A program made the translations under genes and the position numbers. The notes below the pieces were generated by a model. That model was not told where the DNA came from. It saw only the letters and a program-made list of their open reading frames with translations, and made no database searches. From the NCBI GenBank assembly GCA_950059165.1, contig CATLUC010000053.1, forward strand, positions 1 through 10,819: DNA of 10,819 nucleotides. The letters run 5' to 3'. The stretch comes from an uncultured Clostridium sp. (lineage in GTDB: Bacteria; Bacillota; Clostridia; TANB77; CAG-508). Shown piece after piece: positions 1 to 6,709 of this stretch; position 1 is the stretch's first letter, and each line of letters begins with the position of its first letter.

Positions 1-582
1 GATGGAGCAACACATCAAATGTTAGAAGACATTTCTTTAATGAGAACATTGCCAAACATGACAGTAATTTCGCCATCAGATGATACCCAAACAAGATGGA
101 TAATAAAAGAAATCAGCAAAATAAATGGACCTGTATATGTAAGACTTGCAAGACTTGCAACACCAATAATATATGAAACAAATCAAAAATTTGAAATTGG
201 AAAAGCTATCCAAATAGGAGAAGGAACAGATGGAACAGTGTTTGCAACAGGAGTAACTGTATCAGAAGCAATAAAAGCACAAGAAGAACTAGAAAAACAA
301 GGAATTCACATTAGAGTTGTAGATGTACATACAATAAAACCAATTGACAAAGACATGATAATTAAATGTGCTAAAGAAACAAAAAAATTAGTATCAGTAG
401 AAGACCATAGCATTATAGGAGGTTTAGGAACAGCCATTAGCGAAGTTTTAATAGAAAACTATCCAGTAAAATTAGAAAGAATGGGAATGAAAGACACATT
501 TGGAAAATCTGGAAAAGCAGAAGAACTAATGGAATACTTTGGAATAACTTACAAATCAATTAAAGAAAAGTTTTTAATGTGA
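1..582 (+). CDS. Transketolase, C-terminal subunit (5' truncated by window edge)
   Basis: The reading frame is open from base 1 and ends at TGA 580-582, so the gene starts outside the window; 193 residues are visible. It begins with GATHQMLEDISLMR, the end of the pyrimidine-binding domain of thiamine-diphosphate transketolases, and continues through PSDDTQTRW into the C-terminal domain (VFATGVTVSEA, VVDVHTIKPID, VEDHSIIGGLG). These motifs fit the split transketolases of Firmicutes, in which separate N- and C-terminal subunits form the enzyme; such C-terminal subunits are usually about 310 residues, so roughly a third is missing. It would act in the cytoplasm in the non-oxidative pentose phosphate pathway, moving two-carbon units between sugar phosphates. 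A DXS-like or dehydrogenase E1-beta relative is possible but less likely. No strong terminator follows; a 7-bp inverted repeat (583-589/599-605) has no T-run. Confidence 0.88.
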   Translation, partial: DGATHQMLEDISLMRTLPNMTVISPSDDTQTRWIIKEISKINGPVYVRLARLATPIIYETNQKFEIGKAIQIGEGTDGTVFATGVTVSEAIKAQEELEKQGIHIRVVDVHTIKPIDKDMIIKCAKETKKLVSVEDHSIIGGLGTAISEVLIENYPVKLERMGMKDTFGKSGKAEELMEYFGITYKSIKEKFLM

Positions 583-609
583 TTTTCATAAATATTTGAT
601 GAAAAAGTA

Positions 610-638
610 TTGACTAATAGTAATAACCATGGTAAAAT
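610..638 (+). promoter_or_regulatory. Promoter of the toxin-antitoxin operon
   Basis: TTGACT at 610-615 and TAAAAT at 633-638 are separated by exactly 17 bases, a near-consensus sigma-A promoter. Transcription would start around 645, leaving a leader of about 50 nt before the toxin ATG at 694. A palindrome ACCATGGT (626-633) touches the -10 element and could be an operator half; that part is inference. The promoter position argues against a longer toxin starting at 610. Confidence 0.65.
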
Positions 639-640
639 AA

Positions 641-695
641 ATATGCCATCAAAAAGTGGCAAAAGGGGGCGAGCATTAAAAAGGAGATGGCATAT
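641..695 (+). promoter_or_regulatory. Leader hairpin overlapping toxin SD and start codon
   Basis: ATATGCCATC (641-650) is perfectly complementary to GATGGCATAT (686-695), 10 bp with a 35-nt loop. The right arm abuts the AAGGAG Shine-Dalgarno (681-686) and covers the first two bases of the toxin ATG (694-696). In mRNA it could hide the start; in DNA it could be a spaced operator for the HTH antitoxin. The repeat is seen directly; either function is inferred. Confidence 0.45.
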
Positions 696-1050
696 GAATA
701 CAATAGGAGGTCAAATCCAAAGTCAGAATTTACTAAAAATCAAAAAAATTGTAGACAAAGACAATAATGGAGATAAATTTATTATTGTAAGAACTAGGAA
801 AAATGTAGAGTTTATGAGAGAGTATAGTCTAAACCATAATGATATTAAAAATATTATTAGAGAACTCTCGGTAGATGATTGCTTTGCAGGTCCAGAAAAA
901 GACAGAAATCCACAATATAAAGGGTGGATATTTAAATTTAGTCCTTTATTTGAGGGAACTAAACTGTATATTAAAATTAGAGTAGAAAGTACAGAAAAGT
1001 CAATTTGTTTGTCAGTGCATGAATTTGGTAAATATGATGAGGTGAATTAA
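694..1050 (+). CDS. MqsR-like toxin (putative mRNA interferase) of a type II TA system
   Basis: A 118-aa basic protein. The ATG at 694 is chosen because AAGGAG (681-686) lies 7 nt upstream and the promoter at 610-638 rules out longer forms. I recognise the MqsR-type fold pattern in the C-terminal half: IIRELSVDDCF, then a WIFKF strand and LYIKIRVE...ICLSVHEF, matching the order in E. coli MqsR (IIGLSESDF, VYLKITV, VLIVSF). Related Firmicute toxins sit upstream of an antitoxin with a zinc finger, an HTH and a Panacea/DUF4065 domain, which is what follows here with one base between stop and next ATG. MqsR toxins are ribosome-dependent or free mRNA endonucleases in the cytoplasm; target specificity here is unknown. 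The frame is intact although its partner is frameshifted. The assignment rests on motif order and context, not on alignment. Confidence 0.65.
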   Translation: MNTIGGQIQSQNLLKIKKIVDKDNNGDKFIIVRTRKNVEFMREYSLNHNDIKNIIRELSVDDCFAGPEKDRNPQYKGWIFKFSPLFEGTKLYIKIRVESTEKSICLSVHEFGKYDEVN

Positions 1051-1051
1051 A

Positions 1052-2048
1052 ATGAAAGAATATTGTCCATATTGTAAAAAAGAAGTAGAATATAAAAGAA
1101 TTTAGGGGAATAGAAATAAATACATATGAAAATGTAGCAGTATGTAAAGAATGCCATCAAGATTTATATATAAGTGAAATTGAAAATAAAAATAATGAAA
1201 AAATATATGAAATATATAGGGAAAAAGCAAATATAATAAAACCACAAGATATTATAGCTTTAAGAAAAAAATATAATATATCACAAAGAGAACTAACTGC
1301 TATTCTTGGATTTGGGAAAATGACTATTAACAGATATGAAAGAGGAGGAGTACCAACAAAATCTCAAAGTGATTATATAAAACTATTAATAGATAATGAA
1401 GATAAATTTGTAGAAAAAGTAAAAGAGGTATATAAAAATGGCAGTATTAACGACAATACTTATGAAAAAATAATGTCAACAAATATAGAAAACAAAATAA
1501 GCAAAGAAGATATTCAAAAGATGTATAGAAAAGTTATAAACAATTCTTTACAATCAAAACCTAATATATATAATGGATATAAAACATTTGATTTAGACTT
1601 GGTAGAAAATATTATATCTTATATTTCTAGTAAAGTTAATAACTTAAGCATAACAAGTCTTAATAAATATTTATGGTTTATAGACATATTATCATTTAAT
1701 CAAAGAGGAGTTTCAATTACTGGATTAACATATCAAAAGCAACAATATGGTCCTACAATAATAGAGCAAAAATATAAAGAAATTTCTTTATTAGATGATA
1801 AATATACGAGAAATGATTATGAAGACGAAAGTGGTACAAAAACTATTATAATAAGTAACAAGAATTTTGATTTAAGCAAATTAAAAGATAGTGAAATTGA
1901 AATCATAAATAAAATAATCAAATTACTAAAAAATAAAAAGGTAACAGATATTTCTAATATGTCACATGAAGAGGAAGGATGGAAAAAAACTAAAAAATTT
2001 GAAGAAATATCATTTGAATATGCAATGGATTTAAGCATAATTAAATAA
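1052..2048 (+). pseudogene. MqsA/YgiT zinc-finger, HTH, Panacea-domain antitoxin, frameshifted
   Basis: The ATG at 1052 follows a GAGGTG ribosome site and starts MKEYCPYCKKEVEYK, the first CxxC (C5, C8) of a YgiT/MqsA zinc finger. That frame stops at TAG 1103-1105. The next frame continues without a gap: RGIEINTYENVAVCKECH (second CxxC), an HTH_3 region (IIALRKKYNISQRELTAILGF, about 1246-1317), then a Panacea/DUF4065 domain (SLNKYLWFIDILSFNQRGVSITGLTY...QYGP, about 1650-1755) to TAA at 2046-2048. Removing one A from the AAAA run at 1094-1097 restores a single 331-aa protein reading EVEYKEFRGIE. The family neutralises its cognate toxin through the Panacea domain and represses its own operon through the HTH. 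As written, only a 17-aa peptide and perhaps a 242-aa Panacea fragment from ATG 1320 could be made; that fragment lacks most of the HTH and has no clear SD. It may be a real mutation or a sequencing indel. Confidence 0.72.
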
Positions 2049-2103
2049 GAAAATTATATTAAAATTCAAGTAATTTTTTAATAAAAAAAGAAAAAGAAAG
2101 AAT

Positions 2104-2148
2104 AATGATAGAAAATGTAAAAAAACCAACATTTTCTATCATTTTTTT
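2104..2148 (+). terminator. Rho-independent terminator of the TA operon
   Basis: A perfect 15-bp stem (2104-2118 with 2129-2143) encloses a 10-nt A-rich loop and runs into seven Ts (2142-2148). It lies 56 nt after the antitoxin stop and separates the TA locus from ftsE. Confidence 0.85.
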
Positions 2149-2220
2149 ACTAAAAAAGTATTGCAAAAAAAGCACTTTATTGTTATGATAAAGAAGAAAG
2201 AATGTAAGTTAACAATTGAG

Positions 2221-2280
2221 ACCTGTCCCCAAAGTGCCCAAAAGGGCTATTTGGTACCTGTCCCAATTATGCCCAAAAGG
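2221..2280. repeat. Two direct copies of a 25-nt REP-like unit (ACCTGTCCC...GCCCAAAAGG)
   Basis: Copy 1 (2221-2245) and copy 2 (2256-2280) match at 21 of 25 positions by eye, with a 35-nt period and a GGTACC palindrome at 2253-2258 at the junction. The stretch is far richer in G and C than its surroundings. The core resembles the GGGGACAGGT-type intergenic repeats I associate with REP elements in other bacteria; that link is from memory. The AAAAGG end of copy 2 forms part of the ftsE ribosome binding site (AAGGAGA, 2277-2283). Confidence 0.6.
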
Positions 2281-2292
2281 AGAAAGTTTAAT

Positions 2293-2979
2293 ATGATAGA
2301 GTTTAGAAATGTAACAAAAACATATGATACAGGAACAAAAGCAGTGAAAAATGCAAATTTTGTTATAGATAAAGGTGAATTTGCTTTTTTAGTAGGTTCA
2401 TCTGGTAGTGGAAAATCAACACTAATAAAGTTGATTTTAAAAGAGGAAGAGCCAACATCAGGGAACATCATAATTAATGGAAAAGATACAACTTTTTTGA
2501 AGCCAAATAGAATTCCTTTTTTAAGGAGAAGTATGGGAGTTGTGTTCCAAGACTTTAGGTTATTACCAGATAAAACAGTTTATGATAATGTAGCATATGC
2601 AATGTATATTGTAAGAGCTACTCCAAGACATATTAGAAGATAAGTTCCTATGGTACTTTCTTTGGTAGGATTAAGTGGAAAAGCTAAAATGTATCCAAAT
2701 GAGTTATCAGGTGGAGAGCAACAAAGAGTGGCTCTTGCAAGAGCATTAGTTAATAATCCATCTATGCTTATTGCAGATGAGCCAACAGGAAACTTAGACC
2801 CAGATACAGCTTGGGATATTATGAATTTGCTAAATGATATAAATATGAGAGGAACAACAGTTGTAGTTGCAACACATGCAAAAGATATTGTTGATAAAAT
2901 GAAAAAAAGGGTTATCCATATAAGCAAAGGTCAAATAGTAAAAGATGATAAAAAAGGTGGGTATGATTGTGAAATATAA
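2293..2979 (+). pseudogene. ftsE: FtsE, cell-division ABC ATPase, interrupted by an in-frame TAA
   Basis: FtsE is the cytoplasmic ATPase of FtsEX, which powers activation of extracellular murein hydrolases. The start is ATG 2293 (MIEFRNVTKTY), 9 nt after AAGGAGA at 2277-2283. Family motifs are all present over 228 codons, the normal FtsE length: Walker A GSSGSGKST (35-43), Q-loop VVFQDF (Q86), the FtsE-typical RLLPDKTVYDNV (89-100), signature LSGGEQQ (138-144), Walker B LIADEP (159-164), D-loop GNLD (166-169) and H-loop H195. Codon 117 is TAA (2641-2643), exactly where relatives have IRRKVP, so a single AAA-to-TAA change explains it. The frame is unchanged on both sides. An ATG lies 6 nt after the stop (2650), so a low level of two half-proteins by reinitiation cannot be excluded, but no good SD precedes it. 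Other genes here use TAA as a true stop, so stop recoding is unlikely. Confidence 0.85.
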
Positions 2980-3694
2980 CATATTAGGATATTTAATAGG
3001 AGAGGGTTTTGGAAATGTTTTCAAAAATAAGAAGTCAACAGGTGCTTCTTTAATGATTATGTGTGCCACAATGATTATTTTTGGAATATTCCTAATCCTA
3101 ACAGAAAACATAAATCACTTTGTATCAAAAGTGGAATCAGAGCAAGGAATACAAGTTTTTATAAATAATGATGCAACACAAGAACAAATTGAAGAAATAA
3201 AAGAAAAAATAATGGCTTTAGATGGAGTAAGTACAGCAGATTTTATCTCAAAAGAGCAAGCTTTAAACCAAATGAAAGAAAGGTTTGGAGATAAAAAAGA
3301 TTTGCTAGCAGGGTATGAAGAAAACAATATTTTTCCACCATCTTCTGTATTTATTATAGCAAATACCATAAAACTTACTGTTCATGCTAGAAGAAAAGAA
3401 ATTTCAATTATGAAATATGTAGGAGCAACAAATGGATTTATTAGATGGCCATTTATTGTAGAGGGTATGATAATAGGTGTTGTTGCAAGTATTATATCTA
3501 TTGCAATTGTAGGAACAGGTTATAGTTTCTTAGCAGAACAAATGGTAAATGCTCAATTTATGCAAGTAATAAATATGACTTTAATAACATTTGGAGATAT
3601 GTTCAATTCTATAATATTTGTATATATGTTACTTGGAATTGGAATAGGAGCAATCGGAAGTGTAATTTCAATGAGGAAATATCTAAAAGTATAG
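2963..3694 (+). CDS. ftsX: FtsX, cell-division permease-like protein with an apparent internal deletion
   Basis: FtsX is the membrane partner of FtsE; its extracellular loop normally binds coiled-coil hydrolases. Visible parts: the FtsX N-terminus (KYNILGYLIGEGFGNVFKNK), TM1 (about 27-47), the start of the extracellular domain (GIQVFINNDATQEQIEEIKEKI, FISKEQALNQMKERFGD, GYEENNIFPPSSVF), then directly IIANTIKLTVHARRKEISIMKYVGA, followed by TM3 (about 165-190) and TM4 (about 215-236). Usual FtsX is near 295 residues; here 243. About 50 residues seem missing at residue 130/131 (near base 3353), namely the end of the loop and most of TM2. The loss is in frame, but topology would be inverted after it, so activity is doubtful. 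The start overlaps the ftsE 3' end by 17 bases; ATG 2963 follows AAAAAGGTGG. GTG 2969 (MKYN, family-like) or ATG 2945 are alternatives. Confidence 0.82.
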   Translation: MIVKYNILGYLIGEGFGNVFKNKKSTGASLMIMCATMIIFGIFLILTENINHFVSKVESEQGIQVFINNDATQEQIEEIKEKIMALDGVSTADFISKEQALNQMKERFGDKKDLLAGYEENNIFPPSSVFIIANTIKLTVHARRKEISIMKYVGATNGFIRWPFIVEGMIIGVVASIISIAIVGTGYSFLAEQMVNAQFMQVINMTLITFGDMFNSIIFVYMLLGIGIGAIGSVISMRKYLKV

Positions 3695-3725
3695 GATTTG
3701 AGCCTTTAAGGAAAGGAGTTAAGTA

Positions 3726-4970
3726 ATGCGTAAGATTTTATGTAGTGTTTTAACTTTCTTAATTACTATTAGTTTTATCATTTCTAGTGTACTAGCAGAA
3801 GAATTAACAGACTTACAAACACAGCAACAAGAACTACAAAATCAAATAAATGATGCATCAGGCAGATTAGAAGAAGTACAAGATGACCTGTCAGAAAATA
3901 TGCAACAAATACAAAAATTAGATGAAAAAATAGAAGATGCACAAAAAGAAATAGATGAACTAAATGTGAATATTGAAAAATTACAAAATTCAATTAATGA
4001 GGTTAGCAAAAAGCTTGAAGTAGCACAAAAAAGATATGACAAACAAAAAGAAATATTAGAATTAAGATTAGTGTCTATGTATGAAACAAGTGATACAAAA
4101 TATTTAGATGTTATTTTAAGCTCTAGGAGTATTTCAGACTTTTTATCTAATTATTTTCTAATTACAGAAATAGCAAACTATGATACAGAATTATTAGAAG
4201 ATATGAAAGCACAAAAAGATGAAATAGACTTAAATAAAAAGAAACTTGATAATACAAAAGAAAAATATGCAACAATGAAACAAAATCAAACTAAAAGAGC
4301 TAAAATATTGGAAAACACTAAAATAGTAAGAGAAAATCATGTTGCTAAATTATCTGACAAAGAAAAAGATATTCAAGCACAAATTGATGAATATAATGCA
4401 AAATTTGCAGAAGTAAATAAAGAAATATTATCTCTTGCGCTTCAAGGAATAGACACAAAATACATAGGTGGAGAACTAGCGTGGCCAGTGCCTGGATACA
4501 CAAGAGTAAGTTCAAAATTTGGAATGAGATTTCATCCGATTTTACATTACACAAAGTTACATACAGGTGTAGACATTAGTGCACCAATGGGAGCAAACTT
4601 CGTAGCTGCAAATGATGGAATTGTAGTAAAAGCAGAATATAATGGAGCATATGGTAACATGGTAATTATTGACCATGGTGGTGGAATTTCTACTTTATAT
4701 GCACATGGTTCAGAAATTATGGTACAAGTTGGAGAAACAGTAAAAAGAGGAGAAACTGTAGTTTTAAAAGTAGGTTCTACTGGATATTCAACAGGACCAC
4801 ATGCACATTTTGAAGTAAGGCTAAATGGAGTTGTAACAGACCCAATTCCATATATTACAAATGGAGTGATACCAACAACGCAAACAAAGGAAGAAGATAA
4901 TAGCGAAGAAGAAAAAACAGATGAAGCAACCAATGAAACACAAGATAAAGAAACTGTGGTTGAAAAATAA
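3726..4970 (+). CDS. Secreted coiled-coil M23 (LytM) murein hydrolase, EnvC/CwlO-like, copy 1
   Basis: A 414-aa exported protein. A signal peptide (residues 1 to about 24, ending SSVLA-EE) is followed by a long coiled coil (about 27-245) containing the YLDVILSSRSISDFLSNYFLI segment typical of PcsB/CwlO/EnvC-type N-domains. The C-terminal M23 peptidase domain (about 260-380) has intact zinc ligands: H279 and D283 in HTGVD, and H359-A-H361 in GPHAHFEV. Such enzymes cleave peptide cross-bridges in peptidoglycan during division or elongation and are held off until FtsX engages the coiled coil. An acidic tail rich in E, D and T ends the protein. AAAGGAG (3712-3718) lies 7 nt before the ATG, and only 31 nt separate it from ftsX, so it belongs to the ftsEX operon and is the natural client of that complex. 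Endopeptidase specificity cannot be read from sequence alone. Confidence 0.9.
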   Translation: MRKILCSVLTFLITISFIISSVLAEELTDLQTQQQELQNQINDASGRLEEVQDDLSENMQQIQKLDEKIEDAQKEIDELNVNIEKLQNSINEVSKKLEVAQKRYDKQKEILELRLVSMYETSDTKYLDVILSSRSISDFLSNYFLITEIANYDTELLEDMKAQKDEIDLNKKKLDNTKEKYATMKQNQTKRAKILENTKIVRENHVAKLSDKEKDIQAQIDEYNAKFAEVNKEILSLALQGIDTKYIGGELAWPVPGYTRVSSKFGMRFHPILHYTKLHTGVDISAPMGANFVAANDGIVVKAEYNGAYGNMVIIDHGGGISTLYAHGSEIMVQVGETVKRGETVVLKVGSTGYSTGPHAHFEVRLNGVVTDPIPYITNGVIPTTQTKEEDNSEEEKTDEATNETQDKETVVEK

Positions 4971-4974
4971 TTAC

Positions 4975-5065
4975 AATTTTGGCGTTGTCAAACTTCATTT
5001 TAAATTTAATCAACGTACAAATAGTACGCATCATAAATTTAAAACTTGTTTTCCTAGCCAAAATT
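4975..5065. repeat. Palindromic element between the two hydrolase genes
   Basis: Three nested, almost concentric inverted repeats: AATTTTGGC (4975-4983) with GCCAAAATT (5057-5065), TTTTAAATTTA (4998-5008) with TAAATTTAAAA (5034-5044), and CGTAC (5014-5018) with GTACG (5024-5028) around AAATA. It lies 5 nt after the first hydrolase stop. There is no terminal T-run, so it is not a classical terminator; it may stabilise or attenuate mRNA, or be a small inserted palindrome. Confidence 0.55.
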
Positions 5066-5131
5066 TAATTCTTTTCCAACCAGTTAGTGAAAAAGAAAAG
5101 TTAAGTAAAAGGGGTAAAAAAGGAGGAACTT

Positions 5132-6367
5132 ATGAAAAAAGTAGGTTTAAAAATAATAGGGGTATTAGTAGTTGCAATATTTTTATTACAAAATACTATA
5201 ACATTTGCAGCAATGTCAAAAGAAGAAGAAAAATTAAATGGTGAAAGAGATGAAATTAAGAATCAACAACAAGATGCAGAAAAAGATTTAAAAGAGGTAC
5301 AAGCTAAGAAATCAAAAACAATGGAACAAGTAGAAGAGTTATCAACTAAAATAGAGGATTATGAAACACAAATAGATACTTTAAATACACAGATTTCTGA
5401 ACTAAATACTAAAATAAATGATTCACAACAAAAATTAGATAAGGCACAAGAAGATTATACAAAACAAGAAGATTTATTAAATAAAAGGTTGGTAGCAAGC
5501 TACGAAGCAGGTGAAACTTCTTATTTAGACTTTTTGTTATCTTCTGAAAGCATAACAGATTTTATTTCTAATTATTATTTAATAACAGAGGTTGCAACAA
5601 GTGATACAGAATTATTAGAGAAAATACAAAAACAAAAAGAAGAAATAGAAAAAGCAAAAAAAGAATTAGAAGAGAGTAAAAAACAATTAAGCAATTCAAA
5701 AGCTAGCAAACAAAATGTAAGTAATCAATTACAAACAGCTAAAAAAGAGAAAGACAAACAAGTAGAACAATTATCTGAAGATGAAAAAGAAATACAAAAA
5801 CATATTGAAGAACTAAGAAATGCAAGTAGTAAAATAGAAAAAGAGATACAAGCAGCCCAAGCAAGATATGCAGCTCAATTAGAAGAATTGAGAAAACAAA
5901 AAGAACAAGAAAATGCAAATAAAAATAATAATTCTAGTAATGGAGGAAGCAGTGGAGGAAATGTTAATACAGGAAGTGGTGTGCTTCAAAGACCAGTAAA
6001 TACAGGAAGAATAACAGCTACTATGTATTATTCAAATGGAAGCTATCATGGAGCTTTAGATTATGGAATACCAGTTGGAACACCAATATATGCAGCAGCA
6101 GATGGAGTTGTTTATGCAACAGCTAATTTAACAACAAGTTATGGTACATATGTGGTAATTCAACATACAAATGGATTGCAAACTTGGTATGCTCATGGAA
6201 CTCCTGGCTCTATTGCTGTTTCACCTGGACAAATTGTTTCTAGGGGTCAACAAATTATGAAGTCTGGAAATTCAGGAAATTCAAGTGGACCACATCTTCA
6301 TTTTGAGGTAAGAGTTGCACCATATAATTATAGTAATTGTAGGGTAGACCCTCGTAATTATTTTTAA
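5132..6367 (+). CDS. Secreted coiled-coil M23 (LytM) murein hydrolase, EnvC/CwlO-like, copy 2
   Basis: A 411-aa paralogue of the preceding protein. AGGAGG (5121-5126) lies 5 nt before the ATG. It has a signal peptide (about 1-26, ending ITFAA), a coiled coil (about 30-260) with the matching YLDFLLSSESITDFISNYYLI segment, and an N/G/S-rich linker (about 265-285, NANKNNNSSNGGSSGG). The M23 domain carries zinc ligands H306 and D310 (HGALD) and H388-L-H390 (GPHLHFEV), all intact. It lacks the acidic tail of copy 1 and has a flexible linker instead, so the two may differ in where the catalytic domain reaches. It probably cleaves peptidoglycan cross-links at the cell surface. The 161-nt gap and the palindrome before it suggest it may be expressed at a different level from copy 1; I see no convincing promoter in the gap. 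Only a NlpC/P60 domain would make it a true CwlO; it has none. Confidence 0.9.
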   Translation: MKKVGLKIIGVLVVAIFLLQNTITFAAMSKEEEKLNGERDEIKNQQQDAEKDLKEVQAKKSKTMEQVEELSTKIEDYETQIDTLNTQISELNTKINDSQQKLDKAQEDYTKQEDLLNKRLVASYEAGETSYLDFLLSSESITDFISNYYLITEVATSDTELLEKIQKQKEEIEKAKKELEESKKQLSNSKASKQNVSNQLQTAKKEKDKQVEQLSEDEKEIQKHIEELRNASSKIEKEIQAAQARYAAQLEELRKQKEQENANKNNNSSNGGSSGGNVNTGSGVLQRPVNTGRITATMYYSNGSYHGALDYGIPVGTPIYAAADGVVYATANLTTSYGTYVVIQHTNGLQTWYAHGTPGSIAVSPGQIVSRGQQIMKSGNSGNSSGPHLHFEVRVAPYNYSNCRVDPRNYF

Positions 6368-6495
6368 ATAAATGACATATAATTAAAAGTAGCATTATTT
6401 TTAAAATTTATTATTTACAAAAATATAAAAATTATGAAAATGCTCTAGGTTAAGCAATTATAAATGTTAGAATTAAAAAAATATTTGCTTAAAAC

Positions 6496-6685
6496 ATTGA
6501 TATATAAATATTTTTTCAAATTCTCGGCTGCCTTACAAACATTAAAAAATTCTAATTCAATAAAATGAGCCTCTTTCACTTAATCCTCACTAGCGTTCGA
6601 CGTGAACATCCCTCATTTTATTGAATAAGAATTTCTAAATGTTTTACAGTTACATTCGAATTCTCAAAAATTTTTATATATCAAT
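6496..6685. repeat. 190-nt near-symmetric inverted repeat (MITE-like or large RNA hairpin)
   Basis: The outer arms 6496-6523 and 6658-6685 match at 24 of 28 positions and begin with a perfect 13-bp terminal repeat (ATTGATATATAAA). After a 13/13 unpaired stretch, arms 6537-6569 and 6612-6644 match at 30 of 33. TTCAC (6575-6579) pairs with GTGAA (6602-6606), and CGT/ACG closes the apex. All arms share one centre near 6590.5. No gene lies inside. I see no clear target-site duplication, so calling it a MITE is inference. Confidence 0.75.
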
Positions 6686-6709
6686 TATTTAGACATTCAC
6701 TTAGTTTAT

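Noticed and set aside
610..693. 28-residue N-terminal extension of the toxin beginning at 610-612
   Set aside because: The first codon is TTG, which is part of the -35 box; the -10 and leader lie inside it, and a good SD precedes ATG 694.
1094..1105. Programmed frameshift in the antitoxin
   Set aside because: The needed shift is +1 at a short AAAA run, with no slippery heptamer, strong stem or internal SD; a plain indel is simpler.
2221..2280. CRISPR-like repeat pair
   Set aside because: There are only two imperfect copies with a 10-nt gap and no cas genes or further repeats.
2161..2292. 44-residue N-terminal extension of FtsE
   Set aside because: It would translate the REP-like repeats; FtsE homology begins exactly at MIEFRNV and a good SD sits before ATG 2293.
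2641..2643. Stop-codon recoding (TAA read as lysine) in this organism
   Set aside because: At least ten other genes here end in TAA with normal-length proteins, so TAA is a real stop.
4547..4933. 128-codon frame on the minus strand inside hydrolase 1
   Set aside because: It is the antisense shadow of the M23 domain with no ribosome site; the plus strand has intact catalytic motifs.
4921..5244. Open frame of 107 codons spanning the end of hydrolase 1 and the start of hydrolase 2
   Set aside because: It overlaps two well-supported genes in another frame, crosses a palindrome and has no SD.
6496..6685. Ordinary terminator for the second hydrolase
   Set aside because: It is far too long, has no T-run after the stem, and lies 129 nt beyond the stop; the structure needs another explanation.
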